Shown here one piece after another: positions 24,371-33,400 of a stretch of DNA of 64,000 nucleotides. The translations under genes were made by a program, and so were the position numbers. Where the stretch lies: contig CAVNZG010001082.1 in the NCBI GenBank assembly GCA_963693315.1, positions 1-64,000 of the forward strand, read 5' to 3'. This DNA comes from Diogma glabrata. Lineage: Eukaryota > Arthropoda > Insecta > Diptera > Cylindrotomidae. A model generated the notes under the pieces. That model had not been told where the DNA came from and made no database searches. It saw only the letters and a list, made by a program, of their open reading frames with translations. Positions within the stretch are counted from its first letter, which is position 1, and each line of letters begins with the position of its first letter.

Positions 24371-25498
24371 TAGTGATGTAAAAGTATTTAATACTATTGT
24401 ATAATACGCGGTATTATACGTAAAATACCGTATTGTCTAAAACGTAGTAAAATACAAGGTATTTTATTATAAAATTTTTTTCCATTGTGGTGGCGCGCGA
24501 ATCAGTAATCTGCAATTTTATTGAGATTTCGCGTGGATTATTTGAAGAATTTATAACTGCAAAAATATATACTACTGGTTCTTGAATATATGAACGACAC
24601 AGAAGAAATTAATGAGTTATTGCCCCTTGTTACTAACAGTTAGAAACGCATTCTTAGTGATTCGCAAATTTCTATGGCAACAAAATTGTTGTAATATCAA
24701 CAGAACATAAATTTCAAACATCGAATGCTGCATAATTACTGTTAACTGTTATAGGGAATTTTTTTTATGCAGCAGATCAAAATTATGAGCCATGAACTCA
24801 TTCCGTTCCACTCATTATGAGCTATGGACTGTCATTCAATTTTACATGTTTGAGTAGTCCTCTTTCTATACATTCAAATTGATTAACTAAAACACCCAAA
24901 TCTTAAAACTCACATTTTGAAACCGATAACAGCTATATTGATTGTTTAACTTAGTGGCAAAGAGTTTGTGGCTCTTCGGAATGTTGCATCGTGCCGCATA
25001 CTCCACTGTAGCAGAAAAATCTTTTTCAATCTGCAGCCTAACTCATACTGCAAGAAGTATTTGTCTTACAAATCAACGAGACGTAATCTTGTTTATGTGA
25101 AAAATCATAATTTAAATCTTCAACAGTTTACCGATGGGAAATGATAAGTCTTCAATTTAAATAAAAACATAAATACAATAACTCGGCGCGAATGGAAGTG
25201 ATTAATATTGAAACCAAGCAGAATCACATGAATAAATAGATCTTATTAGCATTGGTTTAAGAAATATAAATAAAGATAACGATAAGAAATCCAAATGTTG
25301 GGGCAGTTATTTAGAAGAAAATGAATTAGTTGTGATTGAAAATGGTGATGGAAGTAATTTTTTGTTGTTATACCACTAACACTGTATGTCGGCTATTGCA
25401 CTTTTGTACAGAATATACGGTATTTTATTTTGTATTATACAATGTATAATACGCTGTATTATACAAAAAAAATAAAATACCGTATTTTAACATCTCTA
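24371..25498 (+). mobile_element. Non-autonomous hAT element with 8-bp target duplication
   Basis: GTCCCAGG is present on both sides (24363-24370 and 25499-25506), the 8-bp duplication made by hAT transposases. The ends are inverted: TAGTGATGTAAAAGTATT on the left, and AATACCGTATTTTAACATCTCTA on the right (reverse complement TAGAGATGTTAAAATACGG). Subterminal GTATTATAC motifs occur at both ends. Length 1128 bp, too short for a full transposase; a transposase remnant lies inside. Confidence 0.92.
24975..25105 (+). pseudogene. hAT transposase C-terminal (dimerisation) remnant
   Basis: One frame reads A-A-Y-S-T-V-A-E-K-S-F-S-I-C-S-L, then H-T-A-R-S-I-C-L-T and V-I-L-F-M followed by a stop. This is the conserved pattern (S-x-x-V-E-x-x-F-S..G...T..R..L..) of the hAT C-terminal dimerisation region. 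Nothing upstream is in frame for long, so it is a decayed internal deletion derivative. Confidence 0.75.
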
Positions 25499-25600
25499 GT
25501 CCCAGGCATCCAAGATATTAAAATTAGTTGCCAGCAGGTTGCTGGCAGTTTTATGTGGAGGCTTTCTTGACTTCAATCGACAACTAGTGTGGTCACCGTA

Positions 25601-26515
25601 ATATTCGTGCAAGGGTAACGTGATATTGCTGATTACTTTTTAATGTTCATGCATGAGAGCATGCGAGCTTCTGAGTGCATGTGGAGCGATATTGCTTAAC
25701 ACAGGGGCCAAGGAAAATTGGTGGATCTGATAGTACCATTTATAGTACGCATCGTTGCATGCAGCTGGCAGTCAAATTTTTGAGTATGTGTGCTAGTGAG
25801 TAAGTGTGTTATCACTATGACAACATAAGGGGGGTGGGGGGGTTCTGTGGAATGAAAAGAAAGCAACTGTTCCATTCATTCGTAAGATACCAGGGAAAAA
25901 ATCTTAATATTAGAATATTAGAGCAATTCTTCTAGATTACAGAAACTTTAAAATTTCAATGGGGGGGGAGGGACGGGGGGTTTGAACCCGAACAAACCCG
26001 TATGTCGCTACGCCATTGTTTATTTTCCTACCACCAGTCCCACTTAGTCCATATTGAGTACCTAGTTATACCTTATCCAATCCAGAGTAATTAATGAACT
26101 TCAGGATATGGAGATTTTTACGTTTACACTCTCCAATGATACGTTCTCACGTAAAGTCTCTTCCACATTCTATATTATAGATGTTCTGAATCTGCTGTAT
26201 CCTCTAAGAATTTCTGTCAGTATTCTTATATAGTCTAGAATCCATTAGTCCGCTTTTGTAATGAACACTGTGCATTCATTCCTGATAGTGGAATTACTAT
26301 CAGGAACATCACAGGAGTTGCGTGCCATAAGATTTTTAATTTCCAACTAGCTTCAGTCTGTGAGTTTAAAATGCCTTTCCTTAGTCTAATACAAATGTAG
26401 AGTTGCACGCAAAAGTTGCACAAGAAAACGGATTCAAATGAGCAAAAAATAGGAACTATGACGAACGTAAAAGTCGGAGGAACCAAGACCATATCACACA
26501 CCACTTCAACTACAA
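25601..26515. other. Intergenic sequence with G-rich runs
   Basis: There are two G runs (near 25828-25841 and 25961-25980). TATGTCGCTACGCCATTG at ~26000 resembles a repeat terminus similar to the one at 20990 in the opposite sense. No credible gene. Confidence 0.4.
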
Positions 26516-26573
26516 TTTTTTTTTTTTTTTTTTAACGGCGTTCATGCTCCATGTAGGAGCGTTGCCAGGCTAA

Positions 26574-28817
26574 TCAGCTTCGAATATTCACCACGGTCAT
26601 TCGCAACAGCGACATAATTACCATGGCAGCCGATTTTTTAAGGTCGTTTATTACGTCAGTCTCCCATTGTAGTCGTGGTCTACCTCGCGGTCGCCCACTC
26701 CCTGGGGTACTAACGTACATTTTTCTAATCATTCCAGACTGTGAATCGGCTCGTAGAACATGCCCAAACCAAGCAATCCTATTAGAACGGATACAACCTA
26801 TTATATCAGGACCCTCAAGAAGGTCTCTGATCTCAAAGTTATATCGGGTTCTATACTCTCCATCGTCTGTCTTAAGTGGACCAAAAATGTAGCGTAGGAT
26901 CTTACGCTCAAATACAGATAAATGCGATTCGTCATTTTGTGTAACGGTCCACGTTTGTGACCCATACATCACAACCGGTCTAATCAATGTCTTGTATAAC
27001 TTGAGCTTGGTGTTAGTTGATACATACGGAGATCCAAGGAGAGGTTTGATTGAGTAGAAAGTTCGATTACCTGCAGCGATTCGAGCTTTTATATCTGTAA
27101 GTATGCTGTTATTTGAGTCAAGCATTGATCCCAAATATTTAAAAGATTCAACCCCCTCAATTCGTTCATCGCCGCACATCAAATCTTTCTTCTCAGACTC
27201 TCTTGAAACATTCATATGTTTGGTTTTATTGTAGTTAATTTGAAGACCAATTTTCCTAGCTCCACTCTCAAGCGACTTAAAAGTCTCACTCATAACAGCT
27301 TCACTTCGGCTGAGGATGACAACATCATCAGCGTATGCAATCATCTGTACTGAGTTTATTGACAAGATATTGTTGTTAGTCGGCAGTTTCTTTTGACGGC
27401 ACACATATTCCAAGGCTAGATTAAAAAGTATAGGAGAGATAGGATCACCTTGTCTTATCCCGGAGTCGACTTTAAAAAACCTTGATATTTCGTTCTCTAC
27501 TCGTACACAGCATTGAGAGTTCTGTACTGTCATTTTGCATAGTGATACCAGTTTACCAGGAATTCCCATTGACACCAGAGCAGACCATAGAGTCTCTCGT
27601 TCGAGAGAGTCGTAGGCCTGTCTGAAATCAATGAAGAGTTGGTGCACTGGTATGTTGAACTCTCGGCACTTTTCCAAAATCATCCTTATCGAGAAAAGTG
27701 CATCGGTGGTACCTCGGCCCCGCCGGAAGCCACACTGATATTCTCCAAACAGTTGTTCAGCAAAAGGATTGATTTTTGATAGCAAAATGTAAGAAAAGAT
27801 CTTATATGCTGTGCAGAGTAGAGCGATTCCTCTGTAGTTTGCACATTGTAGGCGATTACCCTTTTTATGGATTGGTATCAGCATAGCTGTGTTCCAGTCC
27901 TGTGGCATGGCTTCAGTCCTCCATATCATTTGAACAAGTTCAAACAATCTTAAGGATAGAGTTTCACCACCATGTACAATCATTTCGGATGTTATATCGT
28001 CGATACCAGGTGCTTTATTGCATTTTAATTTTGACAGCGCCGCATCGAATTCCTCTTTGGTGGGTTCGTCTACATGTACCTTTGACGCACGAATAAGCTT
28101 TGCTCGTCGCCCGACTTGTTTCTGGTCACTTAAGTTGAGAAGATTCTCAAAATAAGCGGCCCAAGTGTCTAAAATATTTTTAAGGTCTACTTGTAGCTCC
28201 CCATTTCCGTTTTGAATAGCAGTCGATCTAGTTTGAGGGCCCTTCTTTAAGGTTTTAACCTGTTGAAAGAAGTTACGCGATTGATGTTCCTTATTGAAGC
28301 TTTCAATCTCCTCACACTTTCTCTTCCACCATTCTCTCTTCGTTCGTCTACATAACTTTGTAACGGCTTGTCTTGCCAGTTTATAGTTCTCCTTCGTGGG
28401 CCTGGTGTTGCGTCCTTGCAGACATTTCAGATAGCAATCTCTTTTGTATTGAATAGTGTCAAGACATGCTTGATCCATCCATGGCTTCTGGGAGTGGTTT
28501 TGTGGTCGTCCAAGTATTCCCTCAGCAGCGCTTAAAACAGCATCTTTGAGCAAATACCATGACTTATAGACGTCTCCATTAATGGTTTCTGATTTCTCTA
28601 ATGTTTTGGCAATATGGTTTTGATATTTTTCTTCTGTTTCTGCATTCTTTAGTGATGAGATGGTAAATCGTTTCCGTTGATTGAATTTCGGAATGCTTGG
28701 GTTTGGGAAGTGGAACCTTATTTTAGCACATACAAGAAAGTGGTCACTTCCAATGTATGCACCTCTAAAGGATCGCACATCCAGAACACTCGAAAAGAAA
28801 CGTGCTGTTACTAGCAC
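26574..28817 (-). CDS. LINE ORF: end of endonuclease plus reverse transcriptase
   Basis: This 747-aa frame lies directly downstream of, and in the same frame as, the 28827-29201 piece, separated only by one TAA (28827-28829). It begins with the last part of the APE-type endonuclease (R-S-F-R-G-A-Y-I-G-S-D-H). RT motifs follow: L-I-P-I-H-K-K-G, F-R-R-G-R-G-T-T-D-A, L-F-I-D-F-R-Q-A-Y-D, G-I-R-Q-G-D-P-I-S-P and catalytic Y-A-D-D. The C-terminus carries W-F-G-H-V-L-R and R-P-R-G-R-P-R-L-Q-W. The RT itself has no break. The listed start is not a real initiation site. Clade by pattern: RTE-like or a close APE clade. Confidence 0.88.
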   Translation of the reverse strand: MLVTARFFSSVLDVRSFRGAYIGSDHFLVCAKIRFHFPNPSIPKFNQRKRFTISSLKNAETEEKYQNHIAKTLEKSETINGDVYKSWYLLKDAVLSAAEGILGRPQNHSQKPWMDQACLDTIQYKRDCYLKCLQGRNTRPTKENYKLARQAVTKLCRRTKREWWKRKCEEIESFNKEHQSRNFFQQVKTLKKGPQTRSTAIQNGNGELQVDLKNILDTWAAYFENLLNLSDQKQVGRRAKLIRASKVHVDEPTKEEFDAALSKLKCNKAPGIDDITSEMIVHGGETLSLRLFELVQMIWRTEAMPQDWNTAMLIPIHKKGNRLQCANYRGIALLCTAYKIFSYILLSKINPFAEQLFGEYQCGFRRGRGTTDALFSIRMILEKCREFNIPVHQLFIDFRQAYDSLERETLWSALVSMGIPGKLVSLCKMTVQNSQCCVRVENEISRFFKVDSGIRQGDPISPILFNLALEYVCRQKKLPTNNNILSINSVQMIAYADDVVILSRSEAVMSETFKSLESGARKIGLQINYNKTKHMNVSRESEKKDLMCGDERIEGVESFKYLGSMLDSNNSILTDIKARIAAGNRTFYSIKPLLGSPYVSTNTKLKLYKTLIRPVVMYGSQTWTVTQNDESHLSVFERKILRYIFGPLKTDDGEYRTRYNFEIRDLLEGPDIIGCIRSNRIAWFGHVLRADSQSGMIRKMYVSTPGSGRPRGRPRLQWETDVINDLKKSAAMVIMSLLRMTVVNIRS

Positions 28818-28826
28818 GTGATCAAT

Positions 28827-29201
28827 TTAATTTCGAGTGTTTCCATTCGGTGAGACCCATGTCTGCTTATGAATCGATCGGTGCGGAAAGAAAGTACTGG
28901 CAATTCTCAAATTATTTGATAATGCATTTTCAGATTTTCTCTCATCATTATCATTCGAATTCAAATATAGACTGTTGGGGCCCACCACATTTCCATAAGA
29001 GATATCTCTTCCAACCTGCCCATTAAAGTCACCAAGAACCATAGTGAAGTCGCGTGTTGGTGTTTGTTTCATAACCTCTTCCAGCGCTATGTAGAAATTA
29101 TCCTTCTCGTCGACGGTCTTAGCTTCAGTAGGTGCATGCACGGCAATAACATGGAGAACAGACGCTTGAGTCGCATTGGTTTTAAGGCGCCAATTCGCCA
29201 T
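28827..29201 (-). pseudogene. LINE endonuclease fragment fused to leader, closed by nonsense codon
   Basis: The ATG and first ~17 codons come from the LINE 5' leader (the same leader is non-coding at 48235-48300 in the other copy). They are followed in frame by the second half of an APE-type endonuclease: V-H-A-P-T-E, then L-G-D-F-N-G-Q-V-G-R and T-F-F-P-H-R-S-I-H-K-Q-T-W. The closing TAA stands where the second copy has the Gln of N-Q-I-D-H, so it is a point nonsense mutation. The catalytic N-terminal half (the W-N-V and E-x-R-W boxes) is missing. Confidence 0.85.
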
Positions 29202-29364
29202 GATGTACCATGATTGACTAAGCAGTTTTTACCCTGCTTGTCTCCGGTACACCAACCTAATTCTGTCAGCATTAACCAGGCAGCACGGCGTGGACGTCGA
29301 ATTTCGGATTTCGCTACCCCAATCGCTGCCAATCAAAATGAATAAACTATAAATTAATATAACA

Positions 29365-29700
29365 TAACACAACACATTGTTGCGCCAATGGTTGGAGTGT
29401 TGAAGATTGTTGAATATGAATATGAATAATAATGTTGAATATGAATAATAATACAATGTTGATTGTTGAATATGAATAATAATACAATAAAATAATCAAA
29501 AGTTATGCCAATTATCCCGGCAATTGTTGAATAAGAATAATGCTGCGATACAATATTCAAAAGTTGCACCAATGACCCCGGCGATTGTTGAACATCAATA
29601 ATAATACAGTATCATAATTCACAAGTTGCATATTTGGTCCTGTGATTGTTGAACAACAATGAAATCAAAGAATCGATGCACCTAATCTGGTGGTTTTTGT
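29365..29700. repeat. Degenerate tandem repeat, period ~61 bp
   Basis: Successive units begin ATTGTTGAATATGAATAATA, ATTGTTGAATAAGAATAATG, ATTGTTGAACATCAATAATA and ATTGTTGAACAACAATGAAA, with AAAAGTTGCACCAATGACCC-type middles and CCCGGCG-type ends. Shorter TTGAATATGAATAATAAT repeats precede them. It lies just upstream of the LINE's 5' end. No coding role. Confidence 0.8.
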
Positions 29701-30044
29701 ATAACGTATTTAAAATTATTACTGTTGCACCAATAATAGTTGAATATGTTATTCAGATACAATATTTGTTGCACTTTTTTATTGTCCTAGATTTACTGTC
29801 GATTTTTTTCATCATATCAAATTAATCGATCGATCATATAAAATTCTTGATTAAAACTGTATCAGCTCAATTCCAATTCCAATTTCATATCATTCAATAA
29901 AATAATGAAACCAAAAATGAACAACGTCAAAAACGAATTAAATTCATCAACATCAAGAGAAGCCATCAACGATTAATACCAAAAACATTAATTTTTATTA
30001 AATATTATATTAATCCATACAGTTTTCCTACTATAGCGTAGTGT
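29701..30044. other. AT-rich sequence, nothing recognised
   Basis: A faint further TTGTTGCACCAATAATAGTT unit near 29722 suggests the tandem array once extended further. Otherwise nothing. Confidence 0.4.
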
Positions 30045-30299
30045 AATGAAGCGCTGCTTCATTGGTAAATCAATGAAGTGGCATAGCAGGGCGCGCACCT
30101 AGTGGGATTTATAAAGCCCTAAACTAGCTTCAGTAAGTGGGGTCGAAAGAAGAATACCTGCTGCACCAACACAAATACCGGTATAGTACGCGTGTCTCAT
30201 GATAACATAAGGGGATACATAAAAAGGCAAGTGAACTGAGTAGACTCTGGCGACATCCGTATATGAACAAACCGCGATTACCACGTCCAGCCCCATATT

Positions 30300-30390
30300 T
30301 CTAACACCCTCATACGCACCACCACACACACATACTCCCACACACATATTCTCACACACACACATACTCACACACGTATGCACTCATCCA
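30300..30390. repeat. CA-rich microsatellite in unit A
   Basis: Interrupted CACACA tract. The corresponding place in unit B (about 33700-33850) is also CA-rich but differently interrupted. Confidence 0.85.
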
Positions 30391-30609
30391 TGCCCATACG
30401 TGCATACACACTACGCGATCCGGCCAAACTACCATATTTAATCCACTAGATTAACTTGTTATCATTTTCATAACTGTGTATATGTACATTAGGAGAGGTA
30501 CCACCAGTATACAGAATGTTTTGATGACGGAAACAAATTCAGGAATAGAATATCAGATGACGAAAGATCTAGTGCTCGACGGCTTGAATATAATGACTAA
30601 TATTGATGG

Positions 30610-31200
30610 TTAACAACAGTTAGTGCATGAGAGTGGATCGTGTTTTAACTTCTTGGTAACCGATTGTAATGCTTTCCATGCAATAGTTCGAGCATCAGAA
30701 CTTACTACAAGCTGTTCAACTGCTTCTACTAGTGTAGGCTGATCATACTTGTATAACTTAGTCCATGAATCAAGCAATGACGTCAATAGACCTCCCTGTT
30801 TGGAAATTGTTTTTAGTACAATCACAGCCCACACATATGTTTAACCAACGAGATGCATATTCTCAAATGCCGTTGTAACATTTCTATTAATTTTGTTCCA
30901 AACAAAAAAAAGGTAATCAAAAAAAAAAAATTCTTCAAAAATAATATTGTAATCATTTGCACTTTGTAATGTAGTATACGAATTATCGAATTGGCAAAAC
31001 ATTATCCGTTGAGATGCAATAATTGGATTAAATATTGGTATGGTAACAATAGAATGAAGGCATTCTTTTTCATCCACCATATCTTCTTTCACCAATCTAT
31101 TCGTTACTACTAAGTCACGAATTTCATTTTTCATTCCATCATCAAATTCGGAAATGAACCCCAAAAGAATTGCTTGAGTGAATATTAATAAGCCATTCAT
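30610..31200 (-). pseudogene. HPS1-like N-terminal (longin-type) fragment, copy A
   Basis: The minus strand starts at an ATG (31200) with M-N-G-L-L-I-F and continues to P-I-F-N-P-I-I-A-S-Q-R-I-M, D-N-S-Y-T-T-L-Q, then a low-complexity Phe run, an in-frame TAA at 30841-30843, and L-L-D-S-W-T-K-L-Y..V-E-A-V-E-Q-L-V. By memory this matches the layout of HPS1 (A-P-V-I-I-S-S-M-T-M..S-D-T-Y-T in the human protein, then a V-E-A-L-E-R-L segment), a subunit of the BLOC-3 Rab exchange factor of lysosome-related organelles. Only the N-terminal fifth is present and no introns are evident, so it is a broken copy, perhaps from a retrocopied or captured exon. The identification is tentative. Confidence 0.55.
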
Positions 31201-32840
31201 TTTATTTTAATTATTTATAAGTTTTTATCAATAAGTTTTGCAATATTTATGTAAAATTCCTGTTTATATGGTTCCAATTGGATTCTGGCAGACACACGTG
31301 CATGCAACAAAGCTACTCTCTCATACGTACCCACATCCACACAACCATATATACACACTCATACACCTACATACATATCCATAATCATTCATACCCACAC
31401 ATAGAACAAAGCTAAAATATGGCTCACCCCATAGCTAGTCCAGATCCCGCCTCAAAGAGCCCCTTTTATCATGCATGCTCATCCAGTTTATGGTTGGTGG
31501 AATTCCGCCGGCAATAGTTGTAGATATTCAGGAAATATCCTATTATTCAGCCTTCTAGATGACGGAAATGTTGGGAAATTGTTTCAGCAAAACTTTTTTG
31601 ATGATCACGGAAGTGGTTGTTCTTCCGGAAATATATTTAATTATTCAGCGTGCAGGATGACACCAAATGCAAAATACAAAATGGTTGATACGGAAACGTA
31701 CTGCAGTATTCAGTACACAGGACGCAATGGTGACATGTGATAAATTGTTTAATATAGACTGCCAACCAAAGCGAATACACCATCCGGACGCAATCACTTG
31801 GTCACTTCACGTTGAAACGTTCGCTGTCCTCGAAATATAACAACCCTAGCCATATACTTCTAAATTTTATTTATTTTACAGATTTGTTTTTGTTGATCTC
31901 CTCTCTTTGAGACACTGGTTATCACAGAATTATTATTTTTACTTTGCACAAATACAATTACGATTTTTATTGACTAACAGTCTCTTTTATAAAGAATTAT
32001 CACAGAATTTTTCATACATACGGTTATGATGTTTAATATTTTAATTAACAGATTTTTATTGCCTAATTTTTACAATATTCGCTAACACAAAACTATGATA
32101 AACGCTCGACATGCGAACAATTATGATTTTTTTTGCAATATTTTATTTAACAGTTTATTGCCTATTTTTATAATATTAGTAAATTTATGGTAAACATTGT
32201 AGATATGTACAAACAAGAGTTTTTGGTTCTTTTTTTTGGATATTTTCTTTGTTTTTATTGATTTTTATCATCAAATTAATTAGTTTTTGTTATAAGTTGA
32301 AAGAAAACCACACCCAAAAACAAAACTCAATGTGCAAACGTCAAAAATCACAATCGACAGCAAACAGCTGTTAACCGTTTAGCACAGAATAGAATTAAGA
32401 GACAGAAGCCCTCTATCGGTTTCTATTTATAGTATATTAAAGGCCGTTTGTAAACAATAACAAAGCGATAAGTTTGTTTCTTGGGAGCTTTTCGCTCATT
32501 AATATACCCACTAAGGAGTTTGCACAGCTCTTTCATAACAAACTGAAAAAAATTATGTAAGAGATAATTACGAATTGGAGGCAAGAAACGTTTAAAAAAA
32601 GAAATAAAAACAACTTTGAGAGTTCATGACATTATAGTAAACGAAAAGTAACATATTGCTTGATTTATAAATCAGTGCATTTTGTTTTGTTGTCTTTAGG
32701 TAAAGAGGTAAAAAAGGTAAGGTAAAAAGGTAAAAAGGTAAAAAAAATAACATCAAAAGTTCTGGTTATTATAAATTAGTGCGTGTGAGAAAGTAGGGCG
32801 ACTCTAAATTACGGAGATGGGACAGCAGCTTCGTACAGTA

Positions 32841-33400
32841 GAACGCCATACACTTAAGTCTATTTAAACATATACAAATAATTGTAATTCTAAAACAATT
32901 TATTTAATTTAACACTATTTTAGGTGGAAATAAAATAAGAGCACCAGTCTATTCGATTTTATAGGTTTATTCCGTTTTTAACTCAATACCAATTTTAGAT
33001 CATGAATTAATGTTAAATTTACATCATATGACTTTTATCAAAATGAAAAAAAAAATTCTAATTAAATTCTCTAATTAAAGATAAATAAAAATTGCGAAAC
33101 ACTCCTATTGTATAATTGTTTCTTTTAAATAATAATCTAATAATGAAAAGTGTCAAAACAAAAACAAAATTTATACCTCACTATTACAAAAAAGCTACTT
33201 TCTTTTCGCTATTAATTTCAAAATAGTTTATCATATAAGAACATTTGGTTTCGTTTTTCTATGAACAGTAAAAATGGCGTGCATCAACCATACAAAAAAA
33301 TTATTAATAGAATTACCTCAAGTAATCAATTATACAACAGTAAATGTGTATATAGATAGATACCCGCACTCTACAACGGTTGAAAAATGTCCCATCTTGC
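32841..33400. other. Spacer between duplicated units
   Basis: AT-rich; no ORF or repeat recognised. Unit B begins at the hairpin at 33401. Confidence 0.4.

Larger units (their letters stand above)
24045..25600 (-). pseudogene. Jockey/CR1-type LINE C-terminal remnant, split by hAT element
   Basis: If the hAT insertion (24371-25498) is ignored, the minus strand reads K-P-P-H-K-T-A..L-L-A-T-N-F-N-I-L-D-A-W, then Q-P-G-F-Y-L-P-R-H-T-W-T-T-L-N-R-I-R, C-A-D-S-F-Y-K-W-G, C-N-C-G-A-P-Q-Q-T-I and D-V-V-A-W-I-D-S-L-D. These are characteristic of the tail of jockey-type LINE polyproteins. Two in-frame stops are visible (after A-W-D-T-S and after C-P-I-Q-R). The order of events is clear: the LINE died or truncated, and the hAT element landed in it. 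Confidence 0.8.
26516..29318 (-). mobile_element. RTE-like LINE, copy 1, with internal deletion
   Basis: On the minus strand it starts at the GGTAGCGAAATCCGAAATTC shared with the second LINE (48396) and ends in an 18-base A tail (plus-strand T run at 26516-26533). It is ~2.8 kb against 3.3 kb for the other copy, because its 5' leader is joined directly to mid-endonuclease at about 29145-29152. Flanking target duplication not found. Confidence 0.85.
30045..32840 (+). repeat. Unit A of an old tandem duplication
   Basis: Unit A and unit B (33401-35960) share, in the same order: the hairpin AATGAAGCGCTGCTTCATTG, ATCAATGAAGTGGCATAGCA, TAGACTCTGGCGAC, a CA-rich stretch, TGACGAAAGATCT, GGTAACCGATTGTAATGCTT, an HPS1-like stretch, CGATAAGTTTGTTTCTTGGG, CCCACTAAGGA and GTGCGTGTG-AGAAAG. 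The identity is patchy (conserved blocks separated by indels), so the duplication is old. Confidence 0.85.

Noticed and set aside
26235..26504. 89-codon minus ORF rich in hydrophobic residues downstream of LINE copy 1
   Set aside because: No domain, no matching copy elsewhere in the window, and low-complexity composition.
31471..31740. 89-codon ORF starting M-H-A-H-P
   Set aside because: It starts cleanly but has no recognisable motif, and unit B shows no comparable ORF; probably chance.
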